DNA of 64,000 nucleotides. Source: Rotaria sordida. Taxonomy: Eukaryota; Rotifera; Eurotatoria; Philodinida; Philodinidae. Positions within the stretch are counted from its first letter, which is position 1. Each line of letters starts with the position of its first letter. Both the position numbers and the translations under genes were made by a program. Positions 49,880 to 60,420 of the stretch are shown piece by piece. Under the pieces are notes generated by a model. It made no database searches and was not told the origin of the DNA. It worked only from the letters and a program-made list of their open reading frames with translations. The stretch is from positions 1 to 64,000 of the forward strand of contig CAJNOL010000465.1 of assembly GCA_905250125.1 (NCBI GenBank), given 5' to 3'.

Positions 49880-50044
49880 ATGAATGAACAATTATCTCGT
49901 TTAAATGATATTTCCTATTCAAAAGATGGACGGCTGTATTTAAATATCGATTTTCCAAAATATAACTTCTATTGTGTTTTTTTTTAGTTATTTTGTTGTT
50001 GGTCAAGGCAATGGTTATATCAACATCTACGAAGCACAAACAGA

Positions 50045-50432
50045 CAGAGATGGAACCGGTACCGGTCTGGATTTTGGATCGACCGGTCTGCCGGTCTACC
50101 GGTCTATACTGGTCTATATTTTTCACTTTCCTGCTCTATGATTGTATTCAAGGTACGAAGGTAATCCACCAAAGAGTTCATTGCACAAGATTTCATTTTA
50201 AGCTTCAGCCTGTTGTCTGTAGATCGATATTTTATCGATAGGTCGGGTTTTCCTGATAAACTGGCGTATCAACATTATCCTGTCACTATCGGTAGACCAG
50301 TTTGGACCGGTTTAGATCGGTTTGGACCGGTAGACCGGTCAAACCGGTATACCGGCCGGTCCGGTCCGGTCTACCTTTCTCCAGACCCGCGCCGGTACCG
50401 GTCTGAAAAAAGGTAGACCGGTTCCATCTCTG
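50045..50432. mobile_element. 388-bp hAT-type MITE inserted in a coding exon
   Basis: The octamer CAAACAGA occurs at 50037-50044 and 50433-50440, an exact 8-bp target duplication. Terminal inverted repeats are CAGAGATGGAACCGG and its complement. The ends are packed with CCGGT-type words (ACCGGTCTG, ACCGGTCTA and variants, more than fifteen copies), giving a GC-rich block in an AT-rich genome. Such subterminal repeats commonly bind hAT transposase. No transposase is encoded. Confidence 0.9.
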
Positions 50433-51199
50433 CAAACAGATACTAACGTGCAACGTATTAATTTTCATGCCATGTGCTATCGTCTTCTTATTCATGTAAA
50501 TTTGATAAAATTTGTCTTTGAATCCATACTTTTTTTTTTTCATAATTATAAGGAAAATGTTTTGTTTACTGCTACAAGTGATCTTGAATTAAAAGTTTAT
50601 TCATTTCCACAAGCTAATGCTGAACAAGTTTTTATGAAATTTAATCACTTGGTATCGGCTCGTTGTGCAAGTAATGGCTTACTTTTCATTGGTACTCGGT
50701 ATGATAACTCATTTTAAATTTAATGTTATTCGTTATCTTCTTTGTATTTTTTTAGTAATGCTGAAGTTGTGATGATTAATTTAAATGATGGTTCAAAAGA
50801 AAAAAAAGAATTTCATGGACACGAAGATGCTATTCTGTGGTTAAGTATTAATGATGACGAAAAATTATTGGTAACAAAACGAATTCTTATTAAATTTCAA
50901 AAAAAGAAAGAAAACTCCAATATTTTTAGGCAACATCATCAATCGATGGACGTGTTCGTGTGTATAGTATTGATCAACAAATGTTAATAAAAAGTTTTAA
51001 TGTGATCAACAAATCCAATGATATTGAGTAAGTTGAATGAAGCTATTAATTTTATTAAAATAGAAAACTAAATCATTTTAATAAGTATTGAAAGACAATA
51101 TGTTTCTAGAAGAAAAAAAAAAAACTATGCGTAAATTTCTTTGTTTTGTTAGAGAATAAATTCTATAATGAAACATGATATTTCGGTTCCGGTTTGTAA

Positions 51200-51491
51200 T
51201 AGGGATGATTATCAGATGGGTACATAAGCTTTGTTTCTTGTTTTTCCAAATTTCACTTTTCCTTCTTATATTTTTGTTATATTCGAATATGATTCATCAT
51301 ATTGTTTCAAAATAAGCTTATACCTATTAACATAAGATAGATCAATAGAAAAACGAACTATTCTTATTTTCTATTAATAGAAACAATTTATAACAATTAT
51401 ATTTTTTGTTCAAAACATTAAAAACACAGAAAAAGAAAACATTGAAAAACTAAAAAATAAAGCTCATGTATCCATCTGATGATAATCCCTA
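51200..51491. mobile_element. 292-bp MITE-like inverted-repeat element in intron 5
   Basis: Terminal repeats of about 40 bases: left TAGGGATGATTATCAGATGG, right complement TAGGGATTATCATCAGATGG, then TACATAAGC against TACATGAGC. The interior is AT-rich without a frame. Flanking octamers do not match, so the class is uncertain. Confidence 0.65.
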
Positions 51492-51565
51492 GCATAAATA
51501 AGAATCGAAATCTCATGCTTCATTATGCAATTTATTCAATAAAAAAAGACATTTACACATATATA

Positions 51566-54158
51566 CAGGGTAGCCCAAAAGTAACAGGATAGATAATTTT
51601 TTGTTCGATTTTTTTTCTTTATACATCGACAGTTACATCTTATATTTATACCACATATACTAGGTGATACTAGTCAGAGATGGGGTATATGATCAACCTC
51701 TAGTCATAGTAATTTGTTCCAAAGAATATAAATATGTCTTAATTACTCTTATGTGACTATAGGAGAAATTCGATGTTTTTCATGTTACATTCGATTTTCA
51801 TCTTCTTGTCTGCTTACTCCAATCTGAGTCACAAATTCGAGTCTATCAGATTTTGAATTCCTTTAGACTAAAAGCATACAAAATTTAATCGAATCGAATA
51901 TAACATGAAAAATATCGAATTTCTCATATAGTCACATAAGAGCAATTAAGACATATTTATATTCTTTGGAATAAATTACTTCGCCTAGAGGTTGATCATA
52001 TATCCAGGCCCCGCAAAAGTGGGGGGGGGGGAGTGTAGGAGGTGTACACCCTCCAATAATTGAAAATTATTCATTCGTAGCCAATAAAATCGATAAATTT
52101 TTTCGGAACTTTTTGTCATAAAATTTTGAAGGGATGTTTAAATTTTTCGCTTTGCGAAAATGTGACCAAGCGAGCGCACTTGGCCTAATAATATATATGA
52201 TTTTTCTGTTTTTAACACAATTTTACTCGTGTCTCTTTGTTGAAGAGCTTCATTTTCGAACGGTCGCCACTAGCGTGCAGAAGTGCAGAATCTGCTGCTA
52301 AAATGAAAAATTCTCCCGATCGGCAAAACTTTTGAAAAAAATTTCCCCCTATTGAGTTAGGTTAAGAAACGAGTTATTCCAGTTTAAAGGATCCTTCACA
52401 ATCTATTTACCACTTAAACTCGTCCGTTTGGGCTGAAATATTCTGGAATGAATAGTTCTAGTGAAAAACAGTTCTGGTAAAAATTTCATCTGAATAGGTC
52501 GAAGTAATCTGGGTCTCCAGCTGATTCATAGTCCATTTATGACTTTAAGGAGAATCCTTATAACTTCGCCGCAACAAGAGGTGTAGAGCTTGGGATGGTC
52601 TCAAACTAAAGTCAATATCAATGCGCATTTTTCACCGGACAGAATTTTTAAACTCCCTATCGTTCATTTTTTAGGATCATTTTAAGAAACATGTCTTGAA
52701 ATCAGCTTTAAAAGCAGCAATTCAACGGCCCTGAAACCTAATTTTTTAAAGACAGAAATCAACTATAAAAAAAGCTGGCGGATGAAAAGTTTACTCCCAT
52801 TTCGACCTTCAAAACAAAATAAAATATTAATTATAGTTTAAAGCGGGTGGGAGTTATTCCAGTTTTCCTGCATAGAAATCACGTTTTGAGAAAAACGCTA
52901 AAGAAGTTTTAGAAATGAATTTTTTTCAAATCTTTTTCATTTATATCCAGAAGACATTAAAACAGACTTTTTAAAATAGCCAGTGTTCCGGAAACTATAT
53001 AAAAACATGATCCTTATCTTGAATGTTAGAACGCTCCTAATAATTAATGTAATAACGTTTTACTAATGTTTATACAAATGAAAAGTTAGTCTTTTACAAA
53101 ACTGAAAACTCTATAAAACCTCAAAAGATTCTCTGAAAACATATGATAAGAGGGAACAAGACTTTTCCAATAAGTCTGTCAAAATCTAGGCGTTTTTGCG
53201 GAAAACTATATATATTCTGAAAGAAGAGGCTTCGGGACACCTTTCTATGATAAAAACTCAACTTCGCATTTTTTTCGAAAAATTGGATTATTTAAGGGGA
53301 GCCTGATTAAATAAAAGTAAACAATACTGGCACTTCGAGAAAGACACGAATAACTCTTTCAAAAGTTTAATAAAAAAAAAAAAAAAAAAAACAAAGGTGC
53401 ATAGTGTGAATGATGCGTATATAAATACATCAGGACTCGTTTAGAAAACTATGAAATATTTCCTATGAGGAAAAAATCAAAAAAATTTTCCCTAACTGCT
53501 AATAACTTGACTAAATTTTCCTCGACCGACTGATCACGCACGCGGGTAGATTCTGTACTTCTACTAGTGTGGCTGCCTTTAGCGGAGAAATCTCTCAGAA
53601 CTATCGTAACACTTTTCCCTTTCGAACAACATAAAAAAAAGAGTTTTTCATGAGTCTGAAAAATGTTTTCGCTTCGTGAAAAATAACAATTGTGTAACCG
53701 CATTGAACGTAGAAAAACTTCCTACTGTAATCAATTTTTCCGTTGAAACAGCTGGATATAGACCAATTTTTGCCAGTGGCCGCCTTCGATGATGACAGTA
53801 TTGAGAAACTTTATCACATAGGACTCGAGTTCTCTTCTTGAAAATTTGTGCAAAAATGTGGAACTTTTTAAGAAGGTTGCAAAAAGTTGTCGCTTCGTGA
53901 AAAATTTTTACATGCTAGGTCAGCAGAGAAAGATTAACATCAAATCTGACGCGAAGAAAAATTTTGCGTCCCTCAATCTTGACTTCCTCGAAACTCCTCG
54001 CATCCTCAATCTTAGTACCCTCGTGCGGGACCTGCATATGTCCCATCTCTAACTAATATCATCTAATATATGTAGTAGAAATATGAGATCTAACTGTCGA
54101 TGCATAAAGAAAAAAAATCGAAAAAACTTATCTGTTCTGTTACTTTTGGGCCACCCTG
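51566..54158. mobile_element. Tc1/mariner-type foldback element carrying a second transposon
   Basis: Ends pair as CAGGGTAGCCCAAAAGTAAC on the left and CAGGGTGGCCCAAAAGTAAC on the right complement, flanked by TA at 51564-51565 and 54159-54160. Outer arms continue inward to AGAGATGGG on both sides (about 115 bases). The left part holds a further inverted repeat, about 51690-51790 against 51880-51996. Without the insertion at 52005-54034 the element would be a palindromic MITE of roughly 560 bases. It sits in intron 5 of the WD40 gene. Confidence 0.85.
52005..54034. mobile_element. 2.0-kb hAT-like non-autonomous element nested in a mariner-type MITE
   Basis: Ends read CAGGCCCCGCAAAAG on the left and CAGGTCCCGCACGAG on the right complement. 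Flanking octamers CATATATC (51997-52004) and CATATGTC (54035-54042) differ at one position, an 8-bp duplication inside the host palindrome. A run of 11 G (52021-52031) lies near the left end. Subterminal inverted segments (about 52256-52300 and 53545-53590) and repeated CGCTTCGTGAAAA words occur within. No transposase frame was found; a short minus-strand frame at 53449-53703 is not recognised. The 179-bp element at 26746-26924 belongs to the same family. Confidence 0.82.
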
Positions 54159-54786
54159 TATATTTTTCCTCCTGACCACACATTGTCTTTAGATACTATT
54201 AGGAATATTATGCGTCGAACTATAATTTGTAAAGAATTTCATTAAATTTATTTAGAAGTGCTCAATCTTTAGCTAGAATTGATTGGGATACAATTGAAAA
54301 TGTAAATTAAATATATCATAATTAACATGGATATTAATTTCATTTACAATTTTAGTTACTAGCTATTCCTGTCAAAAACCGCATCTATTTTTATGAAATC
54401 AAGTATTGGAAATTGGAAAAAATGTTTGAAGACAATACAGTTGAAGAAGTTCGTATTTAATTAAAAACAATATTAAAAACTAATAGTAAATAATTTTGCC
54501 TTTAGTTCATTGATTTAATCGATTATTCTCCGTGTAAAAATTTTTTTATTATTACATATCGTCGTTTAAAATTAGTGATTATAAATCGAAAAACACTTAA
54601 TGTTTGCATGATGTAGCTAAAATTTTGCTCATTTTATTTCTTATTATAATCTTATATTTAAAGCTATTCGTCGAACAACACAATTTCTTCTTTAGCTTGG
54701 AATCCTACTGGATCATCTATGATTACTTGTGGTACAAAAGAAGTATGTCTCGACCTTTTAAAATAATTATCCGAACATACCGTCTC

Positions 54787-55851
54787 TAACAAGAGAATAA
54801 TGTCAACTGCCCAATCGTTTTTTTAATGAAAGCTATGCTATTACAAGTTATTGACTATGCTGATTCTGAATACGGGTATAAGAGTTGTCCTTAGGCCTTT
54901 ATTTGGTGGTTTTATAAAAAAACGGTTTTTCAGACTGAAAAGTTTTCTCGACCAAATCCTTTTATTGATCGAGGCAGATTGTACAGCATATTGAGTTGTC
55001 TATATAATAATGTTTTTTTTCTTTTTCAAATCAAATTTTGAAGGCCATAAAGACATTTTAATTCATGCAATAGATGCATTTATACATTACAATGTAAATG
55101 CATAAATAATTCACAATTTTATTGAAAATTCCTCTTTATCAGTAAATCTTCTCTTGATAATATGATTACATTATATTTATAAACTTTTCGTAAAAAAAAT
55201 AGCTGATTTTGAGATCAGTGAGACTCGTGCACAAGGATGTAATAAAAGTTATCTGAAGCAGCCGATGTTAACATTTACTATAGCTGGCCTCTCATTGTAA
55301 ATGTTTAGTGGTACGCATGGAATTGGGATAACTTTATGACCTTCAAAATTCGATTCAAAAAAAGAAAGAAAGTATTGTTTTATAGACAATGTTACCACTG
55401 GTTATACAGTTTATTATTAAAATCATGAAAAAGAGTATGTATTTATATGTGGATAGGATCATGTGCTAAACAATGGTACTAAGAATGGTGATCAGATCAG
55501 AAGCAATGAACAATAGGACAAAGAGTGATCGTCACACTAGACATTGAGTAAAAGTGTAAATAACGGTGATCACACCAAATGTAGAAAAGTACATAATTGG
55601 AAGATAACATGATAGTCAAGGGTCGCCTCGATAGTAGACTACTCAATATGCTATACAATCTGAGCAGATGAAAAAAAGAATATGGTGAAAAAGATTTTTC
55701 AGCTTGAAAAATCGGTTTTCTATGAAATTACCCTATAAAGGTGTAAGGGCAATTATTATGCCCATATTCTGAATTAGCAGAGTAGATAACCTATAATCCG
55801 GTAGCTTTCATTAAAAAAAACGATTGGACAATTGGCAATGTTCTCCTGTAA
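54787..55851. mobile_element. Foldback element, about 1.07 kb
   Basis: Arms of about 165 bases (54787-54955 and 55690-55851) are imperfect reverse complements; the ends pair as TAACAAGAGAATAATGTC on the left and TTACAGGAGAACATTGCC on the right complement, followed by a shared CCAATCGTTTTTTTAATGAAAG. The middle 730 bases are unpaired and show no recognisable gene. It lies just after the last recognised WD40 exon. Confidence 0.75.
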
Positions 55852-56573
55852 GTTTCGTATTTTCATATAAAAAGAACGTCTAAAAATCAAACTAAAATTG
55901 ATTCTTTTTGGATTAAAAATAGATTAAAATGGCTTTATTTCAATCTAATTTTTCGGTTTTAAAAATACGATTGTATTTAGTTTTCATCTCTTGTAATCGA
56001 TTAATAAAATTTAATCAATTAAAATCAATTTTCTAACAATCAGTCGTAATTGATTTAATCTTAATAATCGATAAAAATTAAATAGAAATAATACCATTTT
56101 AATCGCTTGGCAAATTGTGTCCAACGACTAGTTCTTTTCAAATCGACCTGTTGTGTCAATAATAGTGATGTGGCACATTTCTTCAGTACTTGCTCCAGTT
56201 GTCAAAAAGAATTGGTCCCTAGTTTCAGTTCTTTGAAAAAGAACTGGTTATCAGTTTCAGCTCTTTTAAAAACAACTCACTCACTGATACCAGTTCAGTT
56301 CTTTGATCAAGAACTTTCACAGGTCCATCCTCCATACATACGTACTTATCGACGAATTTTTAGGAACTAATCTTTTAAATAAGCTTAGGTCAACGATGTT
56401 TGAAAACTTCATAAGATTTAGCAATACTTGTGGATGTTCTGGGAGAGTTCTCACACAATACTTCTTTATTGAAACATGTATAAAACAGTGAAAAACATTC
56501 AACTTGTAGTTCGAATTGTGAACATCGTCATTAAATGATTTAATTGTAGGATGTTATTATTAATCTACATATT
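55852..56573. other. Intergenic, with short repeated motifs
   Basis: First half is built from ATTAAAATC/GATTTTAAT-type words. The second half (about 56120-56310) repeats CAGTTCTTT and AAGAACTGGT-like words. Possibly a degraded transposon. An 87-codon frame at 56107-56370 follows the repeats and is not supported as a gene. Confidence 0.4.
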
Positions 56574-57285
56574 ATGTCAAGATCTGTTGAACAACGATCA
56601 TTCAAAAATCTTATCAATATCAATCGTGATTTAGTCGATGAAAAATTCATTTTTTTAACTATTTATGCTTTATTTTTTTTGTCGTGCAACAACATCAATT
56701 TATTTCATGATCAAGTACAAAATACTATTTTATCTAAGCGACTATATATTTTTTTTTAAATAGGATTTTAAACTCAATTCGTACAAGAACGGATACAAGT
56801 CCTATGCCTTCGTTTACGATAAAAACGCTTTGGATATCAAGTTTACCATGTTTCTAGGCGATGGAAACTTAACAGTTTATGCAGAAGTAAGTATTTGTTT
56901 ATTATAACAATTAGCTCATCCTATTTTATCTAGTCTCAAAATCCTTTATTAAAATTTTCTAAAAAGAGATGTTTTAATGTTGATAAACATATCAACCAAG
57001 TTGATAAAGAATTTAGGTAAAAAAGAAAATAATTCTTTTTATTAAAAAATAATCATTGTTTTTCATTATAGTTTTGTTGATTTGCGTAAAACAAAAAAAG
57101 AACTTAAAGAAAAATTTAAACTTATAAAGACGTTCATTGATGACAATCAAGTTGCTTCAAATGTTGATTCACAAGTTATTCTGGTCGATGATAAACATAT
57201 TCCTGTTCCTGAACATAAAGCAAATCTTTTACATGATCAAGAGTATGGTATCTCAAAGACACCAATATTTGTTCATGATGAATGA
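56574..57285 (+). CDS. Uncharacterised protein, four exons
   Basis: Exons 56574-56714, 56764-56886, 56934-57016 and 57072-57285 sum to 561 bases (186 residues), with TGA at 57283-57285. The last three exons are solid: each has GT-AG borders, joining phases and coding-like composition. They encode YKNGYKSYAFVYDKNALDI, FLGDGNLTVYAE, KKRCFNVDKHINQVDKEFS and a Lys-rich DLRKTKKELKEKFKLIKTF that may be helical. The first exon (MSRSVEQRSFKNLININRD) is less certain, because its second half looks intron-like and another donor may be used. There is no signal peptide or membrane segment of note. The family is not recognised. Since it follows the truncated WD40 gene on the same strand, being its 3' exons cannot be excluded, but nothing resembles the WDHD1 C-terminus. 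Confidence 0.55.
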
Positions 57286-58017
57286 ACAAAAAATCTCTTT
57301 TTTTTTTCTTTTTTATTTACTCATCATTTAAAAAATAAACTTGATACTATTAATTAGACCAATGATCCAACAATAGTCTTTTTCTTGTATGCTATCAACA
57401 TAGGCACATGTTTAGAGATAATACATGATTGAATTGGACATATCTATTATTCACAATAATATTAATATATAGCTGTATATTAATTATAGTCATTATTTAG
57501 AAATACATGAGAATTACCGAATGAATTTAAATCTAGCACTCAATTTTATAGACAATATACTACTGTTTGACCAAATATTTTCCTTGAAATATCAGTCCGA
57601 CTGAATTCAAATCAAGATATTAGAAAAAAATTGATGAAACAATAAAGAAAATAATATCATAAAGAATTTTTTATTGTGAAATCAGGATACTCTATCCCAT
57701 TAAAACCATTCAGTTTTAATATTTAAACATAGCGATCCATCGACAAGAACTGTGTATGATTGATGGAATAAATATTCATTTTTCGTATTGAAAAATAATA
57801 TAAGAATTATTTATGATTGTATCGATTGAATTTACAACAATAGAGAATATTAGAAAATTATCTTATACTTTATTAATCAAATCGCATACTGAAGTTGACA
57901 ACAAAATTGCAAAAAATAATAGCTATACAAAAATATGTCATTGTTCTCATTGACGACATCGGTCACATAGAAGACATGAATATATCTTTAATTATAAGCA
58001 AACCAAAATTGTCATAC
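57286..58017. other. Intergenic, no gene seen
   Basis: AT-rich. The open frame starting at 57895 lacks an ATG at that point and only becomes coding-like from about 58018. Confidence 0.4.
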
Positions 58018-58986
58018 ATGAAGATAAATATGGAATATTCATCTATTCAATTGAATGATTTACCTGACGAAATTTTTATGATTATTTTGAAAAAATTACA
58101 CAATATTGAACTACTCTATTCTTTAATAGGTGTTAATAAATGACTTGATACTATCGTCCTAGATTTAATTTTTACAAAAAATTTAACAATAACAAGACCT
58201 TTTAATGGTTTAAATCAACTTCCTGATGCAGTACTTGATCGATTTTGTCTTGAAATTTTACCTAAAATTCATCATAAAATTGAATGGCTTGATGTTGAAT
58301 CATCATCTATAGAACGTATTCTTCTTTTAACAAATTATTCTAATTTAAATGGACTTCGTTTATATGATCTTACATCCGAAAGAGCTCGGGATTTCTTTAC
58401 TGGTAAGATATTTACAACACTCAATAATTTATTATATAAGAATATGAAAACAATTTATTTCAGTCTATATATTATATAAGCAGAATTTGGTTATTATAAG
58501 GATACTTTTTTATAATATAGTTTTGTTAGTAATATTCATCGATGAGTAAATTTGAAGAAAGTTTCGAATAAAGACATGATTGGAAAGAAAATAGAAATAT
58601 TATTTTCGAACATCTTCAGTTAAAATTCTTTAATTCTTAAAGCTGAAAGTATATTGTATAGAATAACTGATTAAAACAAAACAAAAACTAAAACATTAGG
58701 ATATAGTATAATGAATTATAGAATTAACAGAAGATCATATAAAATTGATCTATTAATAAGGAAAAGAGAATAGAATATTTTAAATAAACTAATAAATAAT
58801 TTAAAAGAAATTTTCAATGTTTATTAAGATTCAAGTTTATTAATTCGTGTTTTCAAAAATCAAATTTCATCACTTGTTAATGATATTAATAAATGTCATG
58901 GACCAAGAAGTCTAATTGAAGATATAAATATAAATAAATATATATATAACGAGAATTTGATAAAATTTTCTTCAATATCACTGTAA
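58018..58986 (+). pseudogene. Decayed F-box gene with premature stop
   Basis: Exon 1 (58018-58402) starts at ATG 58018 (or 58030) and encodes an F-box: LNDLPDEIFMIILKKLHNIE, then SLIGVNK. At 58141-58143 the codon TGA stands where an arginine codon (CGA) is expected, just before LDTIVLDLIFTKN; a single C-to-T change explains it. The frame is otherwise open to a GTAAG donor at 58403. Exon 2 (58829-58986) joins in phase (FFT-DSSLLIRVFKNQISSL) and ends at TAA. The long intron (58403-58828) is unlike neighbours. F-box proteins bind Skp1 to build SCF ubiquitin ligases. Likely a pseudogene related to the next F-box gene, unless the stop is a sequencing error. Confidence 0.65.
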
Positions 58987-60420
58987 AAATATTTTTGTTT
59001 TTTCTTATTTCAGTTGAATTTGTCAAATGAAAATATTCTTCATTATTTGTCTTTCTACTAGATCATTTTAAAAGCATATTATTAACGATTTGAAATCAAT
59101 TTTAACTTAGAGTTTATTAACTTAATCAATTCTTTGATCATCGGATTGCGTTGACACATTTATTCCGAGTTATCTTATGTAGAATCAATGTGAAGATATA
59201 CTCAATTTAAAAAACGATATTATCATGATGACTAGACTAATTGATACCTACGTTATTGCTGATACTCCATAGTGCATCATCATCATTGTCGCTACATCGT
59301 CTACCACTACTAGTTTTTTTTCAATGTTATGTTTTTAACCATCAATTTTATTATAAATAGTGAAAGTATTATTAGTTATTACGTTCGTTTGCTTGTGTGT
59401 GTTAATTAAAGTAACTCATTATGGTTGGGCACTCATTCATTTTATTTCTCATTCAGTTATAATATAACAATAAAATTTATAAAAAAACCAGCCAAGCACA
59501 ATCGTAGAGGCGTTTAGAACAATCACTAGTATAAGATCTTTGATTATCAGAGTATTGAGAATCAATCACATTTGATTTATCAAATAATTCAATATTCATG
59601 AGAAGAAATTAGTAGACTTCCAGTAGAAATATTGCAGCTAGTCTGCTCCTTGTTTACTATTTCAAACAAAAGGCATGAGAACTAATGCATGATAAAAAAC
59701 GTTAAAAAAAACTAGTATGGTTCTTGATATTCGATATGATCTTTAAAACTAATTTATCCGTTATGAAACGTAATAACTGAGAGAAGAAAAAGATTTCTAT
59801 CATGAAAAGAGTGGCCACTCGTTTAAAATATTTATTTTGAGTAGCTATACGGGCTTACAATTTGTGACTATTATCATCAATACTATCAGGTGCTTTGTAA
59901 CACATACTATGATTAATCATGTACACATGTTCTATATGTTGAAAAAGCTCATACTTATCGTAGTCGATCTATTTCTCATGTTTTCTATTATTTTTATCAG
60001 GAAACATTCGAGTACATTGAGACCAATAACAAATATCATTTTTTTTTTATGTAAGTATGACTCACAAGAATTCGTCCTCCTTGTCCTTCTTCTTTTTTTT
60101 TTGCACGTACCTGAAAAGATTGAGTTCGTCTATTGTTCACTGAACAATGTTCAATGATTTTTTTAAAATCTTAGAATAAGTTTCTCTCAAGTTAAACATA
60201 TTTAAATCCAACAAATTACATTCTAGAGTCAACATATTTGACACATTCTTTCATCCGATTAGTTGACCTACCTATTTCTTTTTATAAAAACATCCGTTGT
60301 TAAAATAATTGAACATCAATGATTGATTCTTCTTTACACAATGTCCGTCAGTCATAACTTTTCACATATATATATATGTATACGTCTGTTTTAATGTCAG
60401 TCAGACACATTATATCAACG
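58987..60420. other. Intergenic between two F-box genes, no gene seen
   Basis: AT-rich. A 106-codon frame at 59837-60157 has no start ATG at its head and no recognised protein. Confidence 0.4.

Larger units (their letters stand above)
49880..54742 (+). pseudogene. WDHD1: AND-1/WDHD1 (Ctf4)-like WD40 gene, N-terminal part, disrupted
   Basis: AND-1 couples the replicative helicase to DNA polymerase alpha. Nine exons (49880-49935; 49988-50044 plus 50441-50495, split by a transposon; 50553-50698; 50756-50870; 50930-51027; 54256-54301; 54356-54448; 54506-54612; 54664-54742) are frame-consistent once the insertion is ignored. They encode WD40 repeats: YSKDGRLYFVVGQGNGYINI, FHGHEDAILWLSINDDE, ATSSIDGRVRVYSI, then LLAIPVKNRIYFYE and ISSLAWNPTGSSMITCG, in the order seen at the N-terminus of WDHD1. 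The transposon (50045-50432) adds an in-frame TGA at 50139-50141. Intron 5 (51028-54255) is swollen by further elements. After the donor at 54743 no exon for the SepB or HMG regions was found. It is either a truncated copy or a gene continuing by unseen exons. The assignment rests on layout and short motifs, so other WD40 proteins are possible. Confidence 0.68.

Noticed and set aside
53449-53703. 84-codon minus-strand frame inside the hAT-like element
   Set aside because: No similarity to hAT transposase and no conserved motifs; the element appears non-autonomous.
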